Below, one piece after another: positions 1 through 5,046 of a stretch of DNA of 15,236 nt (its first letter is position 1; every line of letters begins with the position of its first letter). This stretch comes from JAGHBT01 sp035311885 (GTDB taxonomy: Bacteria > Krumholzibacteriota > Krumholzibacteriia > Krumholzibacteriales > WJIX01). The notes beneath the pieces are model-generated. The model did not search any database. It had not been told where the DNA came from and worked only from the letters and a program-made list of their open reading frames with translations. Where the stretch lies: assembly GCA_964554125.1 (NCBI GenBank), contig CAZKNG010000053.1, positions 1-15,236 of the forward strand, in the 5' to 3' direction. The position numbers and the translations under genes were made by a program.

Positions 1-313
1 AAAGAAGGAAGGCCGATGGCCGGCAGGGAGTCGGATCAGCTCATAGTACTCTGAGAGCGGGAGAGCCGTTCACGTGGGGAAGGAGCTGACAGGGATACGT
101 AGCCTGTAAAGGAAACATGTACTGGACACCTAGGATCGGAGAATATATGCAAACCTCACTGCGGAGGATAGCGAAGGAGGTCTAATTGGCAATGATAATT
201 ACATCTGACTTGACCTTTTACGGAAGCGAGTATCCTTGAGGAGCCCGGTGCGGTAATTCCGCAAGCCTGGATCTGTGCGGGGGGCGCCGGGTAACCGGTG
301 TCCCTACCGTGAC
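1..313 (+). mobile_element. ORF-less group II intron, copy 1 (3' portion; 5' end outside window)
   Basis: The 3' end is recognisable as group II intron domains V and VI. Domain V is about 241-273, opening GAGCCCGG with a CGGTAATTCCG cap. Domain VI is about 274-313, a G-rich/C-rich stem with a GTAA loop and an unpaired A at 306, 7 nt before the terminal AC, where the branch point is expected. Bases 85-314 align without gaps to 2026-2255 (copy 2). The intron protein is reduced to a 12-codon remnant at 147-185, so this copy cannot supply its own reverse transcriptase/maturase. Bases 1-84 do not match copy 2. They look like intron sequence upstream of a maturase ORF, but I cannot place them firmly. 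The domain V helix as I draw it has mismatches, so splicing competence is uncertain. The 3' boundary (313/314) is inferred from where the two copies diverge. Confidence 0.8.
147..185 (+). pseudogene. Remnant N-terminus of group II intron-encoded reverse transcriptase/maturase (copy 1)
   Basis: ATG at 147 opens a 12-codon frame (MQTSLRRIAKEV) ending at TAA 183-185. An MQTSL..IAK start is how I remember several group II intron reverse transcriptase/maturase proteins beginning; this is recalled, not searched. The rest of the protein, normally about 400-600 residues, is absent, and domain V begins only 55 nt after the stop. The same start is present in copy 2, so the loss is an internal deletion of the ORF rather than chance. 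Confidence 0.6.
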
Positions 314-326
314 TATGAAAAACCGG

Positions 327-354
327 TTGACAAAGATTACCTAATAGGTAATAT
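327..354 (+). promoter_or_regulatory. Sigma70-type promoter P1 upstream of higBA
   Basis: TTGACA at 327-332, a 16-nt spacer, and TAATAT at 349-354 give a near-consensus promoter starting 14 nt after the intron 3' end. Predicted transcription would start near 361 and leave a leader of about 35 nt before higB, with no SD in it. It would work whether or not the intron upstream is transcribed. Confidence 0.55.
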
Positions 355-356
355 AT

Positions 357-390
357 TATTGTTTACAATATTGGTAATTTATATTATACT
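357..390 (+). promoter_or_regulatory. Promoter P2 and candidate operator directly in front of higB
   Basis: TTTACA at 362-367, a 17-nt spacer, and TATACT at 385-390 form a second good promoter. Its expected start (about 397) falls on the higB ATG at 396, so its transcript would be leaderless or nearly so. The inverted repeat TATTGT-TT-ACAATA (357-370) overlaps the -35 box. GGTAAT is repeated at 347-352 and 373-378 around it. Autorepression through such an operator by the antitoxin HTH is usual for higBA systems; binding here is inferred. Confidence 0.5.
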
Positions 391-395
391 TTATT

Positions 396-731
396 ATGAA
401 GATATCATTCAGGAAAAAGAAACTTGCAAAGATATTCAATCAAGAGAGGTTGCTTGTAAAAGAATACGGCAAAGAAAATGGAAGGGTAATTATGCGCCGA
501 ATGGACGTATTGAAAGCGGCTTTGAATCTGGAACAAGTTCCGCGAATAAAGCCTGAGAGGTTACATGAATTAAAGGGTGATAGAAAAGGTGAATTTGCTG
601 TCGACTTGAAACATCCATTTCGACTTATACTTATTCCAGATTGTGAAGACATTCCTAGAAATAAAGACGGTGGAATTGATCTACAATCTATTACTTCAAT
701 TATTATCAAAGGCGTGGAGGATTACCATTGA
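396..731 (+). CDS. higB: HigB-type toxin of a type II toxin-antitoxin system (RelE/ParE superfamily)
   Basis: 111 residues, the usual HigB length. The protein is basic, opening MKISFRKKKLAKIF and carrying the family-like segment RLHELKGDRKGEFAVDLKHP (about residues 55-74), followed by the hydrophobic RLILIP strand. Family members are RelE-fold ribosome-dependent mRNA interferases held inactive by the antitoxin. The ATG at 396 was chosen because it gives the full family N-terminus. There is no SD before it. An internal ATG at 492 has a GAAGGG 5 nt upstream but would remove the first 32 residues. The stop TGA (729-731) overlaps the higA ATG by one base (TGATG), so the two genes are translationally coupled, in the toxin-first order typical of higBA. 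Base composition is clearly AT-rich compared with the genes beyond 5 kb, which suggests acquisition. Confidence 0.88.
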   Translation: MKISFRKKKLAKIFNQERLLVKEYGKENGRVIMRRMDVLKAALNLEQVPRIKPERLHELKGDRKGEFAVDLKHPFRLILIPDCEDIPRNKDGGIDLQSITSIIIKGVEDYH

Positions 732-1828
732 TGAGTAAAAATAAGACGTACAAATTTGAACCAGATTACGCAATTCACCCTGGTGAAATTCTAGAAGAAA
801 CACTTGAAGCACGTGATATACTACAACGTGAATTAGCTGATAGGTGTGGTTTAACTGCAAAAACTGTGAGTCAAATAATTAACCGGAAAGCTTCAGTTAC
901 CCCAGAAACATCATTGCAGTTTGAAAAAGTATTAGGAATTTCTGCCGACATTTGGAACAATTTAGATTCAAACTATCGTTTACACACTGCACGTACAGAA
1001 AAGGCCGTTGAAATAGAAAAACTGTCAAGTTGGCTTGATAAATTTCCAAAAGGTACATTAAGCATCTTAAAAAAGAAGCAAGTTATATCCGATCCTAAAA
1101 ATATTTCAAAAACCGTAAATGAACTTCTTTCTTTCTTTAGGGTTGCCAAGCTTGATGCTTGGAATAAGTATTATGGTGACATCGCTGCTACTTTTAGAAA
1201 ATCACCTGCTTATGAAAGTAATCCAGGATCTATTGCCGCCTGGTTGAGGATGGCTGAAAATATAGCTGAAGGAATTGAAACTAAATCTTTTAATAGCAAG
1301 AAATTCATGGATGCCTTATTGGATATTCGAAGATTGACTAATGAACGTCCTGAAAGTTTTCAACCTAAAATTACGAGTCTCTGCAGCGAGGCAGGTGTTT
1401 CTTTTGTGGTATTACAGGAGTTTCCAAAGACAAGATTGCATGGAGCCACTCGCTGGATAAATAAGCATAAAGCAATGCTTGCTTTAACAGTCAGATATAA
1501 ATTTGAAGGTCAATTTTGGTTCTCGTTTTTTCATGAAGCTGCTCACATATTAAAACATGAAAAGACTCGAGTTTTTATTGATCATGAAAAAACACGTTTG
1601 GGTGTTTTAGAAGAAGAAGCGGACAAATTTGCTGAAGATTTTTTAATTCCGGAAAAAGAATACTTGAGATTCATTACTTTTAGAGATTTTTCTCGGGAAG
1701 CAATTTTAAAATTTTCCCAATCCATTGGTATATCACCTGGTATTGTTGTTGGTCGGTTACATCATGATAAATTAATTCATTATTCTAAACAAACAGATCT
1801 AAAAAAACGGTTTGAAATCAGAGACTAG
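731..1828 (+). CDS. higA: HigA-type antitoxin: XRE-family HTH fused to an ImmA/IrrE metallopeptidase domain
   Basis: 365 residues. The N-terminal domain (about 13-75) is a HigA-type helix-turn-helix: HPGEILEETLEAR, then RELADRCGLTAKTVSQIINRK. The C-terminal domain has the ImmA/IrrE zinc-peptidase signature HEAAH at 268-272 and EEEADKFAEDFLIP from 294, supplying the third metal ligand. Plain HigA proteins are about 100 residues, so two thirds of this one is extra. In ImmA/IrrE proteins the peptidase cleaves repressors; here it could control turnover of the antitoxin itself or of another regulator (inference). I chose ATG 731, which overlaps the higB stop. TTG 728 lies 7 nt after GGAGG (716-720) and is an alternative adding one residue; the ATG is 10 nt away. 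It is the second gene of the higBA operon and as AT-rich as higB. Confidence 0.88.
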   Translation: MSKNKTYKFEPDYAIHPGEILEETLEARDILQRELADRCGLTAKTVSQIINRKASVTPETSLQFEKVLGISADIWNNLDSNYRLHTARTEKAVEIEKLSSWLDKFPKGTLSILKKKQVISDPKNISKTVNELLSFFRVAKLDAWNKYYGDIAATFRKSPAYESNPGSIAAWLRMAENIAEGIETKSFNSKKFMDALLDIRRLTNERPESFQPKITSLCSEAGVSFVVLQEFPKTRLHGATRWINKHKAMLALTVRYKFEGQFWFSFFHEAAHILKHEKTRVFIDHEKTRLGVLEEEADKFAEDFLIPEKEYLRFITFRDFSREAILKFSQSIGISPGIVVGRLHHDKLIHYSKQTDLKKRFEIRD

Positions 1829-1913
1829 TCAGCAGTTTTGCGGCTTCGGGCCTACGGCCCTTCGCGCAAGTGCCTCTTTTTTCGCTCGGCACCTCGCAAA
1901 CGCTTTTAATGTT
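1829..1913 (+). repeat. Hairpin-rich segment between higA and intron copy 2 (attC-like, uncertain)
   Basis: Right after the higA stop the sequence becomes GC-rich and palindromic. TTTGCG (1837-1842) pairs with CGCAAA (1895-1900). Inside that are GGGCC-TAC-GGCCC (1848-1860) and GTGCC (1870-1874) with GGCAC (1888-1892). It ends CGCTTTTAATGTTAGAG, which resembles the 3' side of an integron attC site (core GTTRRRY), but the seventh core base is G instead of Y. I find no matching RYYYAAC core on the left. It may also serve as the higBA transcription end, although no clean T-run follows a stem. Confidence 0.4.
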
Positions 1914-2254
1914 AGAGCGCCAAGAAGCTTGGCGCATTCTTGCCGGGTGGAAGTCCCGGCTGGGTATGGCTTAGCCAGCCGCCCATACCGAGTGTTGCGT
2001 GGAAGCTGGTAACAGTAACACGAAGGCTGACATGGATACGCAGTCTGCAAAGGAAACATGTGCCGGACACGTAGGATCGGAGAATAGATGCAAACCTCAC
2101 TGCAGGGGATAGCAAAGAAGGTCGAATTGGCAATGATAATTACATCTGACTTGACCTTTTACGGAAGCGAGTATCCTTGAGGAGCCCGGTGCGGTAATTC
2201 CGCAAGCCTGGATCTGTGCGGGGGGCGCCGGGTAACCGGTGTCCCTACCGTGAC
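1914..2254 (+). mobile_element. ORF-less group II intron, copy 2 (apparently full length, about 340 nt)
   Basis: The 5' end is taken at GAGCGCC near 1914, which opens the perfect hairpin GCGCCAAG-AAG-CTTGGCGC (1917-1935). The bacterial consensus start is GUGYG, so GAGCG would be a variant and this boundary is approximate. A domain I-like region follows (CCGGGTGGAAGTCCCGG at 1943-1959 and a GGTATGG/CCATACC pair). Domain V is 2182-2214 and domain VI 2215-2254, with bulged A at 2247 and terminal AC. Bases 2026-2255 match 85-314 gap-free. The protein is reduced to a 30-codon frame, so the element needs a maturase in trans. It sits between higA and the vapBC promoter. Confidence 0.8.
2088..2180 (+). 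pseudogene. Internally deleted group II intron-encoded protein remnant (copy 2)
   Basis: ATG 2088 to TGA 2178-2180 encodes 30 residues: MQTSLQGIAKKV, then ELAMIITSDLTFYGSEYP. The first part matches the start of a group II intron reverse transcriptase as I remember that family. The frame stays open until one base before domain V (2182), where a full intron protein would be expected to stop. This fits an in-frame deletion joining the extreme N-terminus to the extreme C-terminus. In copy 1 the same frame is cut by TAA immediately after the junction. Confidence 0.55.
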
Positions 2255-2300
2255 TTCGAAAGGCCGGGATTATAGTATTTGTTTGGGGTTATTTTTACTC

Positions 2301-2329
2301 TTGACACTTATGCATCATTGATGCATACT
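2301..2329 (+). promoter_or_regulatory. vapBC promoter with 19-bp palindromic operator
   Basis: TTGACA (2301-2306), a 17-nt spacer and CATACT (2324-2329) form a sigma70-like promoter with expected start near 2336, one base before the vapB ATG (2337). A perfect palindrome TATGCATCA-T-TGATGCATA (2309-2327) fills the spacer and enters the -10 box. A VapBC complex bound there would block RNA polymerase, the usual autoregulation of these operons. Promoter and palindrome are seen in the sequence; binding is inferred. Confidence 0.65.
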
Positions 2330-2336
2330 TATACAT

Positions 2337-2528
2337 ATGAGAACTACACTGAACATAAACGATGAACTAATTAATAAAGCGGCAAGGTTAACGGGCATAA
2401 AACAGAAGACATCCCTGGTGCATCTGGGCCTGGAGGCATTAATTGCTCAGGAGAGTGCCAAAAGATTAGCGGCTCTTGGCGGCACCGAAAAGGAACTTGG
2501 CGACATACGCCGTAGAAGAACAAGTTGA
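2337..2528 (+). CDS. vapB: VapB-family antitoxin
   Basis: 63 residues, a normal VapB size. MRTTLNINDELINKAARLTG is the ribbon-helix-helix start typical of one large VapB group: a beta strand RTTLNI, then two helices with KTSLVHLGLEALIAQ. A basic tail (DIRRRRTS) follows the ALGGTEKEL segment that normally wraps the VapC active site. It should bind DNA through the N-terminus, repress its own promoter and neutralise VapC with the C-terminus. No SD precedes the ATG, and the predicted transcription start is at the start codon, so leaderless translation is likely. The vapC ATG follows one base after the vapB stop. Confidence 0.88.
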   Translation: MRTTLNINDELINKAARLTGIKQKTSLVHLGLEALIAQESAKRLAALGGTEKELGDIRRRRTS

Positions 2529-2529
2529 A

Positions 2530-2886
2530 ATGATCTTAGCAGATACTTCCGTTTGGGTAGACCATTTGCGCTCAGGTAATGATCAACTTGCAGATTACCT
2601 GAATGCAGGGAACATTGTATGTCATCCATATATCCTGGGTGAGCTGGCATGTGGTAATATTAAGAATAGAGATGAAATTCTAAATATGCTCAGCGCGTTG
2701 CCATCAACCAGGGTTGCAGAGCATGGTGAAGTAATGTATTTGATTTCGAAGCATAAACTTCATGGAAGGGCTATTGGTTGGATTGATGCACATTTATTAT
2801 CTTCTGCACTGATGTCCAAATGTAAACTTTGGACATTGGATAAGCCGTTGAAGAAAGTAGCAAAGGATCTCAACATTTCGATATAG
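2530..2886 (+). CDS. vapC: VapC toxin, PIN-domain ribonuclease
   Basis: 118 residues from ATG 2530, which gives the canonical PIN start MILADTSVWVDHLR. An open frame continues upstream to 2476 but overlaps vapB and adds no family sequence. The acidic residues expected for the Mg2+ site are present: D5 in LADTS, E38 in LGELACG, D86 in GWIDAHLL and D104 in WTLDKPL. The set looks intact, so the toxin is probably active. VapC toxins are Mg2+-dependent endoribonucleases that often cut tRNA or rRNA; the target here cannot be read from sequence. It forms an operon with vapB (1-nt gap), with only a weak purine stretch before the start, consistent with translation coupled to vapB. Confidence 0.9.
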   Translation: MILADTSVWVDHLRSGNDQLADYLNAGNIVCHPYILGELACGNIKNRDEILNMLSALPSTRVAEHGEVMYLISKHKLHGRAIGWIDAHLLSSALMSKCKLWTLDKPLKKVAKDLNISI

Positions 2887-3059
2887 GTTCGGTGGCCCGG
2901 CCCATCGTATAACAGCCAATAGAGGCGGCTGAGTTTGGCACCCGGGCTGCAGGGCACCCCGGCCGCAATCCTCAGAACCGGGCGTTTCCCAGAGGTCAGA
3001 GGTTTAGCGAATGTTCTTAATAAGCAGCCTACCATACAGGATAAGTAAACATAGAATTT
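2887..3059 (+). other. Non-coding segment after vapC: GC-rich hairpin-rich tract
   Basis: No convincing gene. Bases about 2887-3000 are strikingly GC-rich between AT-rich neighbours. Small inverted repeats are present: GCGGC...GCCGC (from about 2926), CCGGG...CCCGG (2942-2962) and CTGAG...CTCAG. The 7-mer CAGAGGT is tandemly repeated at 2990-2996 and 2997-3003. CGTATAACAG near 2910 recalls the left side of some attC sites, but no matching right core is visible. I see no T-run terminator for vapBC. Confidence 0.35.
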
Positions 3060-3101
3060 AAGGTCTCCGGACCTTGAAAAAACACCGGATATCTTTATAA
3101 T
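3060..3101 (+). promoter_or_regulatory. Promoter with overlapping inverted repeat upstream of the secreted-protein gene
   Basis: TTGAAA (3074-3079), a 16-nt spacer and a perfect TATAAT (3096-3101) make a good promoter, predicted start about 3108, leaving a leader of about 80 nt before the ATG at 3190. The inverted repeat AAGGTC-TCCG-GACCTT (3060-3075) runs into the -35 box and could be a repressor site. No regulator for it is obvious nearby. Confidence 0.5.
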
Positions 3102-3189
3102 TAATAATAGAGGATCATCTGTCCTGTAATATCAGAATAAGTAAGAGAGCAGATTGCAATTAAAGCGCCGTATAAAGATAGGGGGTATC

Positions 3190-3786
3190 ATGAAAAATAT
3201 TGCCAGATTTACCTTTTGCACCTTATTTCTGATCATTTTTTCTTCTCAGGTAGTTGCAGAAGGATCTGCAAACGATTTGCGGGGATGTTTATTTCTCTCA
3301 TCAAATCCTAATTATGGAACATGTCCCACTCCTTCTCTATATCAAGTATATGACATCTATGGGATGCTGGATGTATATGACGATAGCAAGGGCGCACGGT
3401 TTCGGATAGATATTCCCCATGGGGTAATATTATCAGTCGAATACAATACTCTTATCGTCCATTCTATTGTTGGTGATTCGCTAACACAGGGCGTTGATAT
3501 CTTTCTGGCGGATTGTTACAGCCCGGATTCTATCGTCAACCTCTTTCATGTAAGTATTATGAACGATACAATGGAACCGTATTATATAAGCTATGAGCCC
3601 CATAGCGAAGGAGGGTTTGGCGTGTATTCATGCGAACCGGGATGGGTGCTTTACGATGCCTGTCTGTGTGAGATCACCGTTAATGGTGAATGTTCTACGA
3701 TCTTTTTTTGCGGTGGGTGTGAAGATCCGGTGCCCAGCGAATCGAAAAGCTGGGGTGCGATAAAGTCTCTTTTTGAAAAACCCTGA
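3190..3786 (+). CDS. Secreted cysteine-rich protein of unknown function
   Basis: 198 residues from ATG 3190. An open frame extends up to a TTG at 3154, but the ATG follows GGGGG (3181-3185) by 4 nt and starts a clean signal peptide: MKNIAR, hydrophobic core FCTLFLIIFSS, cleavage probably after A23 (VVA). The mature part has nine cysteines, including DACLC and FFCGGC, suggesting disulfides or a secreted adhesive fold. It is otherwise rich in Tyr, Asp and Ser with no motif I recognise. It ends with SESKSWGAIKSLFEKP; an aromatic, amphipathic tail after a Ser/Glu-rich linker resembles a short C-terminal sorting or docking signal, but I cannot name one. It has its own promoter and no operon partner. 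Confidence 0.7.
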   Translation: MKNIARFTFCTLFLIIFSSQVVAEGSANDLRGCLFLSSNPNYGTCPTPSLYQVYDIYGMLDVYDDSKGARFRIDIPHGVILSVEYNTLIVHSIVGDSLTQGVDIFLADCYSPDSIVNLFHVSIMNDTMEPYYISYEPHSEGGFGVYSCEPGWVLYDACLCEITVNGECSTIFFCGGCEDPVPSESKSWGAIKSLFEKP

Positions 3787-4084
3787 TTATTCTCAGGCTG
3801 GCGGGGGATCCTCCAACAGCAAATTTTTTGCGGCTTTAAATTATAATTTTAAGAGAGTTGCGACATACTGAATTTGGATAAAGTCGGGGAGTGCATATAT
3901 CAAATCTTTTCTGAATCTGCGCTCTGGGACCGGTCTACGGAGCGGTTCTGCCGGAATGCGGCAAAAAAAGCCCCATTCTCCTGAACCTCCGGGTATAGCC
4001 GAACCAGATAGATACCTGCCCGGAATTTTCCGGTTTTTCTCTCTGAAAGTCCCACTCTCTTCTATCAGGTTATTTAACACGCTG
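3787..4084 (+). other. Intergenic region between two convergent exported-protein genes
   Basis: No gene that I trust. A 79-residue minus-strand frame (3841-4080) has no SD and low-complexity, arginine/proline-rich content, and I treat it as noise. The short repeat CCTGA...TCAGG (3782-3797) sits at the upstream gene's stop without a T-run. The only good terminator candidate lies at 4020-4038. Confidence 0.5.
4020..4038 (+). terminator. Possible rho-independent terminator (plus strand)
   Basis: CCGGAA (4020-4025) pairs with TTCCGG (4028-4033) and is followed immediately by five Ts (4034-4038). The stem is short and the loop tight (5 bp with an ATTT loop is more realistic), and it lies about 230 nt after the secreted-protein stop. 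Moderate to weak support. Confidence 0.35.
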
Positions 4085-4696
4085 TCATTCGGATTTTCCC
4101 TTTAACTTTCTTATATGAAGTTCATCAAACCAGACCTGACCGCCGTTATTTTTCGGAGCCCCTATACCGGCTCTTACAACGACTTTATGAGTTTTCAGGG
4201 GAATATTAAAGACTGTTCCAGCCTGTTTCCAGTCGAAGCTTCCATCCAGCTTATAATCCTTCTGAGTCGTGGAAAAGTTGAGCATTTTAGTCATATTTTC
4301 ATCCCAGCACTGAATACAGATCCATGCCGTATCTTTTAACTCTTTGCCTTTCACCCAGCAGCTTAACTCGTAGTCTTTTCCAACTTCCCAATTCATAAGA
4401 TCAGTATACCAATTGTACGCCACATTCCTCTCGTCAGGATGGTTTTTATCTATCCTTATCGAGATTGACATTGAATCCCTGTATGCTGTTTCATTGTCCC
4501 AGATGAAATCCACATAGTCGCTGTATTTCTTAATCACTGTTTTGAACCACCCTTTGGGCGATTTCTGCAACTGTGAAAGTGATTCAAAGCCGCTGCTTTG
4601 AATAAAGCTCTCCTCTCCCTGTACGTCGCTTATGATCAGAGAAGAAGCGGTTAGAAGAATTAAAAGGGCCGGGGCAAATTTTCGTATAGCCGTCAA
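4085..4696 (-). CDS. Exported jelly-roll protein, carbohydrate-binding-module-like
   Basis: 203 residues. The start is TTG at 4694-4696, chosen because a strong AAAGGAGG (4703-4710) lies 6 nt upstream and a signal peptide begins there: MTAIRK, hydrophobic APALLILLTASSLII, cleavage near G27. The mature domain follows the plan of CBM4/9-like, galactose-binding-like beta-sandwiches: FESL..PKGWF near the start, ETAYRDSMSISIRI in the middle, LSCWVKGKEL, and a closing strand VWFDELHIRKL. Such domains bind sugars or cell-surface glycans in the periplasm or outside. No catalytic domain is attached, so it may be a stand-alone binder or anchor. A possible promoter lies about 140 nt upstream. The assignment rests on pattern resemblance only. 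Confidence 0.7.
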   Translation of the reverse strand: MTAIRKFAPALLILLTASSLIISDVQGEESFIQSSGFESLSQLQKSPKGWFKTVIKKYSDYVDFIWDNETAYRDSMSISIRIDKNHPDERNVAYNWYTDLMNWEVGKDYELSCWVKGKELKDTAWICIQCWDENMTKMLNFSTTQKDYKLDGSFDWKQAGTVFNIPLKTHKVVVRAGIGAPKNNGGQVWFDELHIRKLKGKSE

Positions 4697-5046
4697 TTTA
4701 TACCTCCTTTATCCATTGCTCAATGAGAACAGAACAGATATTTACCGCGCCGCGCGCCCGGATGCAAGCGGTTATGATCCCGCCGAGCAGATCAAGTAGA
4801 TGCACTTTATTTTCCCGTCTGATTCCCTGAAGTAAATATTACTGAATTAATCCTTATCTTTGCAACCAATTATTTATATTTTGAATGCCCAGCTTGTGAG
4901 AAGAAGTCGGGCTGGGGGCCGATGTGATAAACTTGTATTTTCGAGATAGTGTGGTTTCAGGTAAAACGACAGTTCTTAACCGGCAGCCTTATAACAGCTG
5001 CGCTGGTTTGAATTGTACGCCTGGAGATCAGAGATAAGGGGCTGTT
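4697..5046. other. 350-nt intergenic region between kynU and the CBM-like gene
   Basis: No gene visible. It holds the SD of the minus-strand TTG start (4703-4710), a candidate minus-strand promoter (4836-4865), and two irregular inverted repeats: CCCAGC...GCTGGG near 4888-4917, and AACC.GCAGC...GCTGC...GGTT at 4978-5008. The latter lies just past the kynU stop, but no T-run follows on the minus strand, so I do not call it a terminator. Confidence 0.5.
4836..4865 (-). promoter_or_regulatory. Candidate promoter for the CBM-like exported gene
   Basis: On the minus strand, TTGCAA (4865-4860), an 18-nt spacer and TAATAT (4841-4836) resemble a sigma70 promoter. Transcription would start near 4829 and give a leader of about 130 nt. 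This is the best match in an otherwise featureless region and is not confirmed by other signals. Confidence 0.35.

Noticed and set aside
275..556. 93-residue plus-strand frame starting in intron domain VI
   Set aside because: Its first part is translated ribozyme sequence and the rest overlaps higB in another frame.
1812..2133. Several 66-76 residue frames on both strands over intron copy 2
   Set aside because: They read through structured intron RNA, have no ribosome site, and their composition follows the hairpins.
3841..4080. 79-residue minus-strand frame
   Set aside because: No SD, no recognisable domain, arginine/proline-rich translation of GC-rich intergenic DNA, lying just past the stop of the CBM-like gene.
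4978..5008. Hairpin after kynU as a terminator
   Set aside because: The irregular stem is not followed by a T-run on the minus strand.
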